A stretch of 64,000 nt of DNA from positions 1 through 64,000 of the forward strand of contig JBFWVM010000008.1 in the NCBI GenBank assembly GCA_050246735.1, written 5' to 3'. This DNA comes from Taklimakanibacter sp050246735 (GTDB lineage: Bacteria; Pseudomonadota; Alphaproteobacteria; Rhizobiales; Aestuariivirgaceae). Below the pieces are notes generated by a model, which searched no databases, was not told where the DNA came from, and saw only the letters and a list, made by a program, of their open reading frames with translations. How positions within the stretch are numbered: position 1 is the first letter of the stretch; every line of letters begins with the position of its first letter. Below, in pieces: positions 51,453 through 59,906 of the stretch. Made by a program: the position numbers and the translations under genes.

Positions 51453-52270
51453 TGGACCGGAAAACGCACAACGTCCTGGAGGTAAGGGGCCTTCACAAAC
51501 GCTTCGACACCAAGGTCGTGCTTCGGAGCGTCGATCTCGACGTCGCCCAGGGCGAAACCGTGGTCATCATCGGCGCGTCTGGTTCCGGCAAGACGACGCT
51601 CCTGCGATGCGTAAACTATCTGGAGCACCCGAGCGACGGCACGATCGCCGTCAACGGAAAGCCGATCGGCCGCGCGCCGGCGGGCGACGGAAGCTGGAAG
51701 GACGTGTCCGAGCGGGTGCTGGCCCGGCAGCGCGAGGCGATCGGCTTCGTGTTCCAGCGCTTCAATCTCTTCCCTCACCTGACCGCGCTCGACAACGTCG
51801 CGATCAGCCTCAGGCTGGTGCGCGGCATGCCGAAGCGGGCCGCGCGGGAAAAAGCGGAAGGGCATCTCAAGGCGGTGTTTCTCGGCGATCACCTTCTCAA
51901 GAAGCCCTCGCAGCTCTCCGGCGGCCAGCAGCAGCGCGTCGCGATCGCGCGGGCGATCGCCATGGACCCGACGATCATCCTGTTCGACGAGCCGACGTCG
52001 GCGCTCGATCCCGAGCTCGTGCGCGAAGTGCTGGACGCGATCAAGCTGCTCGCAAAGGCCGGCATGACCTCGGTCATCGTGACCCACGAGATGTCCTTCG
52101 CCCGTCAGGTCGCCAATCGCGTCATCTTCATGGACGACGGCTCCATCGTGGAACAGGGCCCGCCCGAGCGGCTGTTCGGCGCGCCGCAGGAGGAGCGCAC
52201 GCGCCGGTTCCTCGAGCACTTCATCATTTCAAACGGGAGGACGGACCGTGGAGAACAGCAAGCCCTATGA
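51452..52270 (+). CDS. Amino-acid-type ABC ATP-binding protein
   Basis: A 272-aa ATPase of the HisP/GlnQ group. Walker A G-A-S-G-S-G-K-T-T, signature L-S-G-G-Q-Q-Q-R, Walker B I-I-L-F-D-E-P-T-S-A-L-D-P-E and H-loop V-T-H-E-M-S-F-A are complete. The ATG at 51452 overlaps the permease stop, and the gene's end overlaps the amidohydrolase start by 23 bases. Confidence 0.95.
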   Translation: MDRKTHNVLEVRGLHKRFDTKVVLRSVDLDVAQGETVVIIGASGSGKTTLLRCVNYLEHPSDGTIAVNGKPIGRAPAGDGSWKDVSERVLARQREAIGFVFQRFNLFPHLTALDNVAISLRLVRGMPKRAAREKAEGHLKAVFLGDHLLKKPSQLSGGQQQRVAIARAIAMDPTIILFDEPTSALDPELVREVLDAIKLLAKAGMTSVIVTHEMSFARQVANRVIFMDDGSIVEQGPPERLFGAPQEERTRRFLEHFIISNGRTDRGEQQAL

Positions 52271-53636
52271 TCTGCTGATCCGGGGCGCTACGGCGATCAC
52301 CGGCGAGCCCGGCGCCGCCGCGATAGAGGACGCGGTGGTGGGCGTGCGCGGCGACCGGATCGCGCTCATGGCAGGCGGCGGTGGGATCAAGGAGCCCTTG
52401 CGCGCGCTTCGAACCGTCGACGCGTCGGGCCATCTGCTGATCCCCGGCTTCGTCAACGTGCATACGCATGCCGTGCTCGCCCTGGCCCGCGGCATGACCG
52501 AGGACATGGGATGGGCCCCGGCCTACACGCCCGGCATACCGCACGCCTATGACGTCCAGGAGGATGAGGCCGTCGCGCTCGGGCGGGTGACCGCCCTCGA
52601 AGCGATGCTGTTCGGCTCGACGCTCATCAACGACATGTATACTCACGCCCATGCCACCCTGCCGGCCATTGGCGAGCTGGGGCTGCGCATCTCGTCCTCG
52701 GCCTGGATACACGACGTCGATTTCGCGGACGTCCACAACAAGGTCTGGACCTACGATCCGGCGATCGGCAAAAGGACGCTGCGCTACGGGATAGAGCTGG
52801 CGGAGCGCTGGCAGGGCGCCTTCGACGGGCGGGCCAGCGTCATGCTGGCGCCGCATGCGATAGACACGTGCTCGCGCGATTTCCTGCGCGACGTCGAGGC
52901 GGAGCGGCGGCGGATGGGCGTCCGCGTCATGACCCATCTCGCCCAGAGCCGCATCGAGGTCGAGCAGGTCCGGCGCCGTGACGGCATGACGCCCACAGAA
53001 GCGGTCGAGGACGTCGGGCTGCTGCACGACAAGCTCATCGCCGCGCATTGCCTCATCATGACCGAGAGCGACATCGAGAAGGCCGGCAGAGCCGGCATCA
53101 CGGTGGCGCACGCGCCCAAGGTCAACATGTCGGGCGGCTTTCTTCCGGTCACGTCGAAGCTGCGCCGGGCCGGCGCGCGGATCGCCCTGGCGACGGACAA
53201 CATGCATGGCGACATCGTGGAATGCATGCGCTGGGCGCTGGCGTCGGGACGGCTGCAGGACGGCGCCGTGAGCGATTTCTGGCAGGCGGCCGACGTCCTT
53301 CACATGGCGACGCTCGGGGCCGCGGAAGCGATCGGCCGCGAACAGGACCTCGGAAGCCTTAAGGTCGGCAAGAAGGCCGACATGGTGCTGTTCGATTTCC
53401 GCCGCGCGCATCTGACCCCGGCCCTCAATCCGATCGGCACGCTCGTCCACACCGGCCAGGGCCGCGACGTCGCCATGGTGGTGGTGGACGGCCGCATCGT
53501 CGTCGAGGACGGCCACGCGACGCTGGTCGACGAGGACCGGATCAGGGCGGAGGGCGCCAGGGCGGCCGAAAAGCTGTGGACCCGGGTGACCGCGGGCGAT
53601 CCGCGCCGGCTGTTCAGCATCTGGCGCACCCAGTAA
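52248..53636 (+). CDS. TRZ/ATZ-like metal-dependent amidohydrolase
   Basis: A 462-aa amidohydrolase of the group that includes S-adenosylhomocysteine/5-methylthioadenosine deaminase, atrazine chlorohydrolase and cytosine-type deaminases. Metal ligands are V-H-T-H-A, the histidine in V-M-T-H-L-A, the A-A-H-C-L-I-M segment and the aspartate in L-A-T-D-N-M. The start is GTG 52248 with GGGAGG upstream, inside the ATPase gene. Its place at the end of the ABC operon suggests that it deaminates or dechlorinates the imported heterocycle; the substrate is unknown. Confidence 0.9.
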   Translation: MENSKPYDLLIRGATAITGEPGAAAIEDAVVGVRGDRIALMAGGGGIKEPLRALRTVDASGHLLIPGFVNVHTHAVLALARGMTEDMGWAPAYTPGIPHAYDVQEDEAVALGRVTALEAMLFGSTLINDMYTHAHATLPAIGELGLRISSSAWIHDVDFADVHNKVWTYDPAIGKRTLRYGIELAERWQGAFDGRASVMLAPHAIDTCSRDFLRDVEAERRRMGVRVMTHLAQSRIEVEQVRRRDGMTPTEAVEDVGLLHDKLIAAHCLIMTESDIEKAGRAGITVAHAPKVNMSGGFLPVTSKLRRAGARIALATDNMHGDIVECMRWALASGRLQDGAVSDFWQAADVLHMATLGAAEAIGREQDLGSLKVGKKADMVLFDFRRAHLTPALNPIGTLVHTGQGRDVAMVVVDGRIVVEDGHATLVDEDRIRAEGARAAEKLWTRVTAGDPRRLFSIWRTQ

Positions 53637-53811
53637 TCGCGAGCCGACCGTTCAACCTGAAGCCCGTCTCGCTTCAGCCGCCGGCCAGCCCCAGCAGGCG
53701 CTTATAGGCGGCGAAGCCCTTGAGTCCTGCCACCACTGACGTTCCCAGATTCTTCCCAGCTATGGGTTATGCCCCAACTCCGGACATTTGAGCGCCGGGG
53801 GCAGCTTCAGG
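53637..53811. other. Intergenic stretch between amidohydrolase and CsoR-family gene
   Basis: 175 bases between convergent genes. On the minus strand, about 53675-53750 can be read as a short C-terminal-like peptide (L-K-G-F-A-A-Y-K-R-L-L-G-L-A-G-G, then stop) which may be a remnant, but it has no start and no recognisable family. No terminator is clear. Confidence 0.35.
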
Positions 53812-54087
53812 TCAGTTCTGCAGCTTTCCGAGAACCGCCATGAGCTCGGCGATCTTTTTGCGCTGCTCGTCCTTGCGGCCCGAGACGATCGCATGCTCGA
53901 CGCAATGCGCGACGTGGTCCTTGAGCACCTCCTCCTCGACGCGCTTCAGGGCGGCGCGAATGGCCGATATCTGCGTCATCACGTCGATGCAGTAGCGGTC
54001 GTCCTCGACCATGCGCGCCACGCCGCGCACCTGACCCTCGATCCGTCCCAGCCGCTTCAGGCAGGATTGCTTGATGTCCGTCTTCAT
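53812..54087 (-). CDS. CsoR-family copper-sensing repressor
   Basis: A 91-aa all-helical DNA-binding repressor of the CsoR/RcnR family (DUF156). The Cu(I) ligands match CsoR: C33 in D-D-R-Y-C, H58 and C62 in D-H-V-A-H-C. The N-terminal R-L-x-R-I-E-G-Q-V-R-G phrase is diagnostic. The ATG at 54087 is chosen because the two palindromic operators begin just upstream. It is divergent from the P-type ATPase it should repress; copper binding would release it. Confidence 0.93.
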   Translation of the reverse strand: MKTDIKQSCLKRLGRIEGQVRGVARMVEDDRYCIDVMTQISAIRAALKRVEEEVLKDHVAHCVEHAIVSGRKDEQRKKIAELMAVLGKLQN

Positions 54088-54094
54088 GCTTGCC

Positions 54095-54115
54095 ATATAC
54101 CCTATGGGGGTATAT
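54095..54115. promoter_or_regulatory. CsoR operator 1
   Basis: A perfect palindrome, ATATACCC-N5-GGGTATAT, 7 bases from the regulator's start codon. G-tract palindromes of this form are typical CsoR sites. Confidence 0.75.
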
Positions 54116-54130
54116 AAGGCAAGCCGATGG

Positions 54131-54151
54131 ATATACCCTCCAGGGGTATCT
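54131..54151. promoter_or_regulatory. CsoR operator 2
   Basis: A near-copy of operator 1 (ATACCC-N5-GGGTAT core, starting at 54133) 36 bases downstream of it, just before the ATPase start. Two sites allow control of both divergent genes. Confidence 0.75.
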
Positions 54152-54167
54152 ACGACGGAGTCCAATC

Positions 54168-56495
54168 GTGACCAGGAAAGAAAACCACGGCGATCATGCC
54201 CGGCATGGCGCGAAAGCCAAGGACCCGGTCTGCGGCATGACCGTCGATCCCGAAACGGCCAGGCACAGGACGACCCATCGCGGCGAGACCTTCCACTTCT
54301 GCTCGGCCGGCTGCAAGGCGAGGTTCGAGGCGGATCCTGCGCGTTTCCTCGCACCCAGGAAGCCCGAGGCATCGGCCGATCCGGCCGCCATCCATACCTG
54401 CCCGATGCATCCCGAGATCCGCCAGATGGGGCCGGGCTCGTGCCCGATCTGCGGCATGGCGCTCGAGCCCGAGATCGCCGACGCCGGCGGCGGACCGAAC
54501 CCCGAGCTCGCCGACATGACGCGGCGCTTCCGGATCGGCCTCGTCCTCACCCTGCCGGTCTTCGTCCTGGACATGGGGGGCCACATTTTCCCGGCGCTGA
54601 CGCATGCGCTCCCGCACAGCGTGTCGAGCTGGATCCAGCTCGCTTTCGCGACACCGGTCGTCCTGTGGGCGGGCCTGCCCTTCTTCCGGCGCGGCTGGCG
54701 CTCGCTCGTCACGCGCAAGCTCAATATGTTCACGCTGATCGCCATGGGCAGCGGCGCCGCCTGGGCCTACAGCGTGATCGCCACCCTCGCTCCGGACATC
54801 TTCCCGGCGGCGCTCAAGGGGCATGACGGCGGCGTTCCCGTCTATTTCGAGGCCGCCGCGGTCATCACCGTCCTCGTCCTGCTCGGCCAGGTGCTGGAGC
54901 TCCGCGCCCGCGAGCAGACGTCGGGCGCCATCAAGGCGCTGCTCGGCCTGGCGCCCAGGACGGCGCGCCGCATCGACGGCCAGGGCGGCGAAGCGGAGAT
55001 CCCGCTCGACCAGGTCGCGGCCGGCGACACGTTGCGCGTCCGGCCCGGCGAGAAGGTGCCGGTCGACGGCGAGGTGATCGAGGGCCGCTCGAGCGTCGAT
55101 GAAGCAATGATCACCGGCGAGGCCATGCCGGTCGTGAAGACCCAGGGCTCGGCGGTGACCGGCGGCACGCTCAACCAGACGGGCGCGCTCACCATCCGCG
55201 CCGTCAAGGTCGGTCGCGAGACCATGCTGTCGCGCATCGTGCAGATGGTGGCGGATGCGCAACGATCGAGGGCGCCCATCCAGCGCCTCGCCGATCAGGT
55301 CTCGGGATGGTTCGTGCCGCTGGTCGTCGCGGTGGCGGCACTCGCCTTCGCCGCCTGGATGGTCTTCGGCCCCGAGCCACGCTTCTCCCATGCCCTCCTC
55401 GCGGCCGTCTCGGTGCTCATCATCGCATGTCCCTGCGCGCTCGGCCTCGCGACGCCCATGTCGATCATGGTCGGCGTCGGCAAGGGAGCTGAGACCGGCA
55501 TATTGATCAGGAATGCCGAGGCGCTGGAGCGGCTGGAGAAAGCGCAGGTCCTCCTCGTGGACAAGACCGGCACGCTCACCGAAGGCAGGCCGAAGGTCAC
55601 CCGCATCGTGACCCGCGGCACGGACGAGAACGAGCTCCTGCGCCTGGCCGGCGCCGTCGAGCGCGCCTCGGAGCATCCGATCGGCCATGCCGTCGTCGCC
55701 GCGGCGGAAGAGAGGAACCTCGCCCTGCCGAAGGTCGCGGACTTCGACTCGCCGGGCGGCAAAGGCGCCAGGGGCACCGTCGAGGGCAGGCCGGTCGTGC
55801 TCGGCAATGCCGCCTTCCTCGCCTCGCAGGGGATCGATGCCGCGCCATTTGCCGCCGAGGCCGAGGCCTTGCGCTGCGAGGGTGCCACCGTCGTCTTCGC
55901 CGGCATCGGCGGCACCGCCATGGGCGCCATCGCCATCGCCGATCCGGTCAAGGCGACGACCCCGCGAGCCCTCGCGGATCTGCGCGCGGCCGGCCTCAGG
56001 ATCGTCATGCTGACCGGCGACAGTCGCACCACGGCGGAAGCGGTGGCGGAGCAGCTCGGCATCGGCGAGGTCGAGGCCGACATCCTGCCCGACCGGAAGG
56101 CGCAGGTGGTGAAGCGGCTGCAGGGCGAAGGCCTGGTCGTCGCCATGGCGGGCGACGGCGTGAACGACGCGCCGGCGCTCGCCACGGCCGATATCGGCAT
56201 CGCCATGGGCAGGGGCACCGACGTCGCCATCGAAAGCGCCGGGGTCACGCTGCTGAAAGGAAACCTGACGGGCATCGCGCAGGCGCTGAGGCTGAGCCGG
56301 GCCACGATGCGCAACATCCGCCAGAACCTGCTCTTCGCCTTCATCTACAATGCGGCGGGCGTGCCCATCGCTGCGGGCGTGCTCTATCCGGTCTTCGGCC
56401 TCCTGCTGTCGCCGGTCATCGCCGCCGCCGCCATGGCGCTCTCCTCGGTCAGCGTCATCGCCAACGCGCTGCGCCTGCGCGGAATGAGGCTCTGA
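54168..56495 (+). CDS. copA: Copper-translocating P-type ATPase (P1B-1)
   Basis: A 775-aa Cu(I) exporter. N-terminal metal domains: a YHS domain (18-61, D-P-V-C-G-M … F-C-S-A-G-C) and a heavy-metal-binding domain (76-100, H-T-C-P-M-H-P-E … C-P-I-C-G-M-A-L). The membrane motif C421-P-C423, the phosphorylation motif D465-K-T-G-T, and the C-terminal helices with Y-N and M-x-x-S-S fit copper transport. The GTG at 54168 has GGAG upstream; a longer ATG frame from 54090 would run through both operators and is rejected. Expressed under copper stress via CsoR. Confidence 0.95.
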   Translation: MTRKENHGDHARHGAKAKDPVCGMTVDPETARHRTTHRGETFHFCSAGCKARFEADPARFLAPRKPEASADPAAIHTCPMHPEIRQMGPGSCPICGMALEPEIADAGGGPNPELADMTRRFRIGLVLTLPVFVLDMGGHIFPALTHALPHSVSSWIQLAFATPVVLWAGLPFFRRGWRSLVTRKLNMFTLIAMGSGAAWAYSVIATLAPDIFPAALKGHDGGVPVYFEAAAVITVLVLLGQVLELRAREQTSGAIKALLGLAPRTARRIDGQGGEAEIPLDQVAAGDTLRVRPGEKVPVDGEVIEGRSSVDEAMITGEAMPVVKTQGSAVTGGTLNQTGALTIRAVKVGRETMLSRIVQMVADAQRSRAPIQRLADQVSGWFVPLVVAVAALAFAAWMVFGPEPRFSHALLAAVSVLIIACPCALGLATPMSIMVGVGKGAETGILIRNAEALERLEKAQVLLVDKTGTLTEGRPKVTRIVTRGTDENELLRLAGAVERASEHPIGHAVVAAAEERNLALPKVADFDSPGGKGARGTVEGRPVVLGNAAFLASQGIDAAPFAAEAEALRCEGATVVFAGIGGTAMGAIAIADPVKATTPRALADLRAAGLRIVMLTGDSRTTAEAVAEQLGIGEVEADILPDRKAQVVKRLQGEGLVVAMAGDGVNDAPALATADIGIAMGRGTDVAIESAGVTLLKGNLTGIAQALRLSRATMRNIRQNLLFAFIYNAAGVPIAAGVLYPVFGLLLSPVIAAAAMALSSVSVIANALRLRGMRL

Positions 56496-56610
56496 GGTCT
56501 CGATTCCGCCGCGAAGGCGCTGCCGGCGCTTGCCTCCGAGGCGGCCACCCAGCCTCTCCATGCAGCAGATGTGAAACGTCGAGACTGGATGACCGGGTCA
56601 AGCCGGACGT

Positions 56611-57570
56611 CTATGCCGCGCCGGACATCGCGCGGGCCGGGGTCGTCTTCATGAAGCCGAGCGTGTGCTCGAAGGATCGGACACCGGCCTGCGAGCCGAG
56701 GCCGGTGGCGTTGAGCGCCGAGGTCGCCTGGGCGAAGCGGACGGTCGTCTCCGGATCGAAGCCGTGGCAGAAGGCGACCGCAAAGCCGGCATTGAAGGCG
56801 TCGCCGCAGCCGCAGGTGCATTTGACCTGGACGTCGAAGGCCGGCAGGCGGAAGCGATCACCCCTGGCGTCGTGATAATAGGCGCCCTCGGCCCCCATGG
56901 TGAAGACGCAGGCTCCGACGCCGCGGTCGAGGAAGAATCCGGCATTGTCGGCGAGCCCCGCCAGGCCGGTGAGCGCCGAAGCCTCCTCGATCGAGGGCAT
57001 GAAATAGTCGACATGCGGCAGCACCTGCGCCACCGCCGGCAGGTCGGCCGGAGAGCTCGCGAAGACGTCGAGCGTCGTCGTCGCGCCATGCGCCCTGGCC
57101 GCCTGCATCAGTTCGGCATTGCGGCCCTTGTCCATGCGCCCGGTGAGTCCGATGCCGCCGATATGGACCACGCGCGCGTCGATCGCCTGGGCGAGCAGCG
57201 CGTCGTCGACGAAGAAGTCGCCGGTGGCGCCTTTCATGTGAAGCGCCGGCCTGGTGCCGTCGGCGCGCGTCGTCACGATCGAGGAGGAAGTGCGCGAGCC
57301 CTCGATGCGCTGCATGGCGGAGGTGTCGACGGAGAAGCTCGCGAGACGCGCCAGCACCCAGTCGCCCATGAGGTCGGGGCCGACGCCGCCGACCGCCAGC
57401 ACCTTGAGGCCCATCCTGGCGGCGGCGATCGCGGCCGTTCCCGCAGCACCCGAGACCGCGAGGGTGAGCTCGTCGATGAAATGCGTGCCGCCGCCTTCCG
57501 GCACCGCGGTGAAGGGCCAGCCCAGGCAGTCGAAGGTATAGAAACCGATCGACGAATAGTCGTATCTCAT
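56611..57570 (-). CDS. PfkB-family sugar/nucleoside kinase
   Basis: A 319-aa ribokinase-like kinase. The N-terminal substrate/lid region has L-T-L-A-V-S-G-A-A-G-T-A-A. The anion-hole and catalytic motif, normally D-T-T/x-G-A-G-D-A-F, reads C-T-C-G-C-G-D-A-F-N-A-G-F; the catalytic Asp is retained. Last gene of an operon after E2, with 21 bases between. The substrate is presumably the carbohydrate acted on by the preceding enzymes. Confidence 0.9.
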   Translation of the reverse strand: MRYDYSSIGFYTFDCLGWPFTAVPEGGGTHFIDELTLAVSGAAGTAAIAAARMGLKVLAVGGVGPDLMGDWVLARLASFSVDTSAMQRIEGSRTSSSIVTTRADGTRPALHMKGATGDFFVDDALLAQAIDARVVHIGGIGLTGRMDKGRNAELMQAARAHGATTTLDVFASSPADLPAVAQVLPHVDYFMPSIEEASALTGLAGLADNAGFFLDRGVGACVFTMGAEGAYYHDARGDRFRLPAFDVQVKCTCGCGDAFNAGFAVAFCHGFDPETTVRFAQATSALNATGLGSQAGVRSFEHTLGFMKTTPARAMSGAA

Positions 57571-57591
57571 GCCGTTCCCTGATGATCCGCC

Positions 57592-58824
57592 TCACGCCAG
57601 CATAAGGGCCGGATCCTCGATGAACAACCGGAAGGCCGCGAGCAGCCCGGCGCCGAGCGCCCCGTCGACGGCGCGATGATCGCAGGAGAGCGTCACCGTC
57701 ATCTGCGTCCTGGCGACGATCCGCCCATCAACCACCGCCGGGCGCCCGCCGGCGGCGCCGACGGCGAGGACCGTCGCCTGCGGCGGGTCGATGATCGCCG
57801 CGAACTCTTCGATGCCGTACATGCCGAGATTGGCGATGGCGGTGGTGCCGCCCCGACAGTCGGCGGGCTGCAGCCGGCCGGCCCGCGCCCTGGCCGCCAG
57901 GTCCTTCATCTCGAGCGAGATCCGCGAGAGCGGTTTTTCGTCGGCGGAGCGGACGACCGGCGTCGAGAGGCCGCCGCCTTCGGCCGCGACGGCGACGCCG
58001 ACATCGAAAACGCGGTGCTTGAGGATGCCGGCCTCCGTCCAGGTGACATTGGCGTCCGGCACGCGCCTGAGCGCCAGCGCCAGCGCCTTGACGACGAAGT
58101 CGTCGACCGAGAGACTCCACAAAGGCTGCCCGTCCGGTCCGGGCGGCGCGCGCTCGTCGAGCCTGTGGCGGGTCTCGAGGAGCCGGGTCAGGTCGCAGGC
58201 GAGGGTCAGGTAGAAATGCGGCACCGTCCGCTTCGACCGGACGAGCCGGTCGGCCATGGCGCGGCGCATGGCGCTCACGGGCTCGATGTCGTAGCTGCCC
58301 TGGCGGTAAAGGCCCATGATCGCCGCGGCGTCCTCTCTATCGCGGAAGCTGCGCACATCGCCGGCCTGGATGCGGCCGCCGGGGCCCGTGCCCGCGATCT
58401 CCGGCAGCGGGATGCCGCGCTCGCGCGCCAGCCGCCGCGCCAGAGGTGTGGCGCGCAGGGGCCCGGACCTGTCGGAAGGAGCCGTTGCGGCGGGCGGCGG
58501 CGCCGGGACCGCCGCTTCCTGCCGGGCGGGCGCCGGAGCCGGAGGCTTCGCGGCGCCGGGCGCCGGCGGCGGGCCGACGGCCTCGCCTTCGCCATAGATG
58601 AAGGCGACCGCCGTTCCGACCGGGATGTCGATCCCCTCGCCCGTCATGATGTTGCGGATGACGCCCGCGCCCGGCGCCTCCACCTCCATCGCCGCCTTGT
58701 CGGTCTCGATCTCGAAGATCGGCGCGCCCCGGGCGACCGTCTCGCCTTCCCGGACGTGCCACTTGCTGATCCTGCCGGTCGCCATGTCCATGTCGACGCG
58801 CGGGAGGATGACCTCAAGAGGCAT
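57592..58824 (-). CDS. 2-oxoacid dehydrogenase complex, E2 (dihydrolipoyl acyltransferase)
   Basis: A 410-aa acyltransferase. Domains in order: lipoyl domain with modified K43 in E-T-D-K-A-A-M, Ala/Pro linker, peripheral-subunit-binding domain (about 125-160, A-T-P-L-A-R-R-L-A … G-T-G-P-G-G-R-I), and the catalytic domain ending in D-H383-R-A-V-D387-G. It accepts the acyl group from the adjacent E1. No E3 (lipoamide dehydrogenase) gene lies in this operon. Confidence 0.94.
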   Translation of the reverse strand: MPLEVILPRVDMDMATGRISKWHVREGETVARGAPIFEIETDKAAMEVEAPGAGVIRNIMTGEGIDIPVGTAVAFIYGEGEAVGPPPAPGAAKPPAPAPARQEAAVPAPPPAATAPSDRSGPLRATPLARRLARERGIPLPEIAGTGPGGRIQAGDVRSFRDREDAAAIMGLYRQGSYDIEPVSAMRRAMADRLVRSKRTVPHFYLTLACDLTRLLETRHRLDERAPPGPDGQPLWSLSVDDFVVKALALALRRVPDANVTWTEAGILKHRVFDVGVAVAAEGGGLSTPVVRSADEKPLSRISLEMKDLAARARAGRLQPADCRGGTTAIANLGMYGIEEFAAIIDPPQATVLAVGAAGGRPAVVDGRIVARTQMTVTLSCDHRAVDGALGAGLLAAFRLFIEDPALMLA

Positions 58825-58836
58825 GGCAGACTCTGT

Positions 58837-58870
58837 CCTCCCTCCGCCGCGCGCAGCGCGGGGAGGGAGA
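58837..58870. repeat. GC-rich hairpin repeat between E1 beta and E2
   Basis: An imperfect palindrome, CTCCCTCCGC … CGGGGAGGGAG, in the 84-base gap between the two genes. It resembles the GGGGAGGG repeat family at 41162 and 63643. Confidence 0.5.
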
Positions 58871-58908
58871 TATGGCGCATGCCAGGGTCACGGATGAAGG
58901 TTGACGCA

Positions 58909-59904
58909 TCAGATCCGTCCGGTGACGAGACGGCGGACCGCGGCGACGATGCCGTCGGTCTGCGGCACCGCCGCTCTTTCGAGCACTGGATTATAGGGGA
59001 TCGGCGCCTCGGCCCCGCCCAGCCTCAGGATCGGCGCGTCGAGATAGTCGAAGGCCTCGCTCTCGGCGATCATGGCGCTGATCTCGGCGCCGATGCCGAG
59101 CGTCTTGACGCCCTCATAGACGCAGGCGAGCCGGCTCGTCTTCCTGACGCTGTCGATGATCGTGCGCGTGTCGAGCGGGCGCAGCGTGCGCAGGTCGATG
59201 ACTTCCGCCTCGATGCCCTCGCGCGCCAGGATCGCGGCCGCCTCCAGAGCGCGGTGGACCATGACGGCGGTCGCCACCAGCGTGACATGGCCGCCCTCGC
59301 GCCTGACCGCCGCCTGGCCGATCGGCACGCGATAGGCGTCTTCCGGCACCTCGCCCTTCATCTTGTAGAGTAGCTTGTGCTCGAAGACCATCACCGGATC
59401 GGGATCGTCGATGGCGGCGAGCAGCAGGCCCTTGGCGTCGTGCGGCGTCGAGGGCTGCACCACCTTGAGGCCCGGCACATGGGCGAACCAGGCGTCGAGC
59501 GACTGGCTGTGCTGGGCCGCGGCACCGGTGCCGGAGCCTGCGGGCAAGCGCATGACCAGCGGCACCGACACCTTGCCGCCCAGCATGAAGCGGATCTTGG
59601 CGGCCTGGTTGACGATCTGCTCCATGGCCAGCGTCGCGAAATCGGAGAACTGGAACTCGAAGACCGGCCGGCAGCCGGCGAGTGCCGCGCCGACCGCGAC
59701 GCCGGCGGCGCCCAACTCGGCGATCGGCGTGTCCATCACCCGGTCCTCGCCGAAGCGATGGACGAGATCGCCCGTCACCTGGAAGGCGCCGCCATAGACG
59801 CCGATGTCCTCGCCCATGAGGAAGACGCGCTCATCGGCCTCCATCGCCTGGCCCAGCGCTTCACGGACGGCTTCGGCATAGCTCAGCTCGCGTGGGGGCC
59901 CCAC
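58909..59904 (-). CDS. 2-oxoacid dehydrogenase E1, beta subunit
   Basis: A 331-aa thiamine-diphosphate-binding beta subunit of an acetoin/pyruvate/branched-chain-type E1. Visible signatures are Y-A-E-A-V-R-E-A-L, V-F-L-M-G-E-D-I-G-V-Y-G-G and F-Q-F-S-D-F, and the C-terminal V-I-D-L-R-T-L-R-P-L-D. The start is GTG 59904, two bases after the E1 alpha stop, with GGGAG upstream. A longer frame through the alpha gene is a shadow. Confidence 0.94.
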   Translation of the reverse strand: MGPPRELSYAEAVREALGQAMEADERVFLMGEDIGVYGGAFQVTGDLVHRFGEDRVMDTPIAELGAAGVAVGAALAGCRPVFEFQFSDFATLAMEQIVNQAAKIRFMLGGKVSVPLVMRLPAGSGTGAAAQHSQSLDAWFAHVPGLKVVQPSTPHDAKGLLLAAIDDPDPVMVFEHKLLYKMKGEVPEDAYRVPIGQAAVRREGGHVTLVATAVMVHRALEAAAILAREGIEAEVIDLRTLRPLDTRTIIDSVRKTSRLACVYEGVKTLGIGAEISAMIAESEAFDYLDAPILRLGGAEAPIPYNPVLERAAVPQTDGIVAAVRRLVTGRI

Positions 59905-59906
59905 GG

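Noticed and set aside
53675..53750. Minus-strand peptide fragment before the CsoR gene
   Set aside because: No start codon or recognisable family; too short to call a pseudogene.
54090..54167. N-terminal extension of the copper ATPase from an ATG at 54090
   Set aside because: It would translate through both CsoR operators; GTG 54168 has a ribosome site and fits the YHS domain start.
54150..56561. 803-codon open frame on the minus strand opposite the copper ATPase
   Set aside because: Low-complexity Arg/Gly/Asp-rich shadow; the plus strand encodes a complete P-type ATPase with all motifs.
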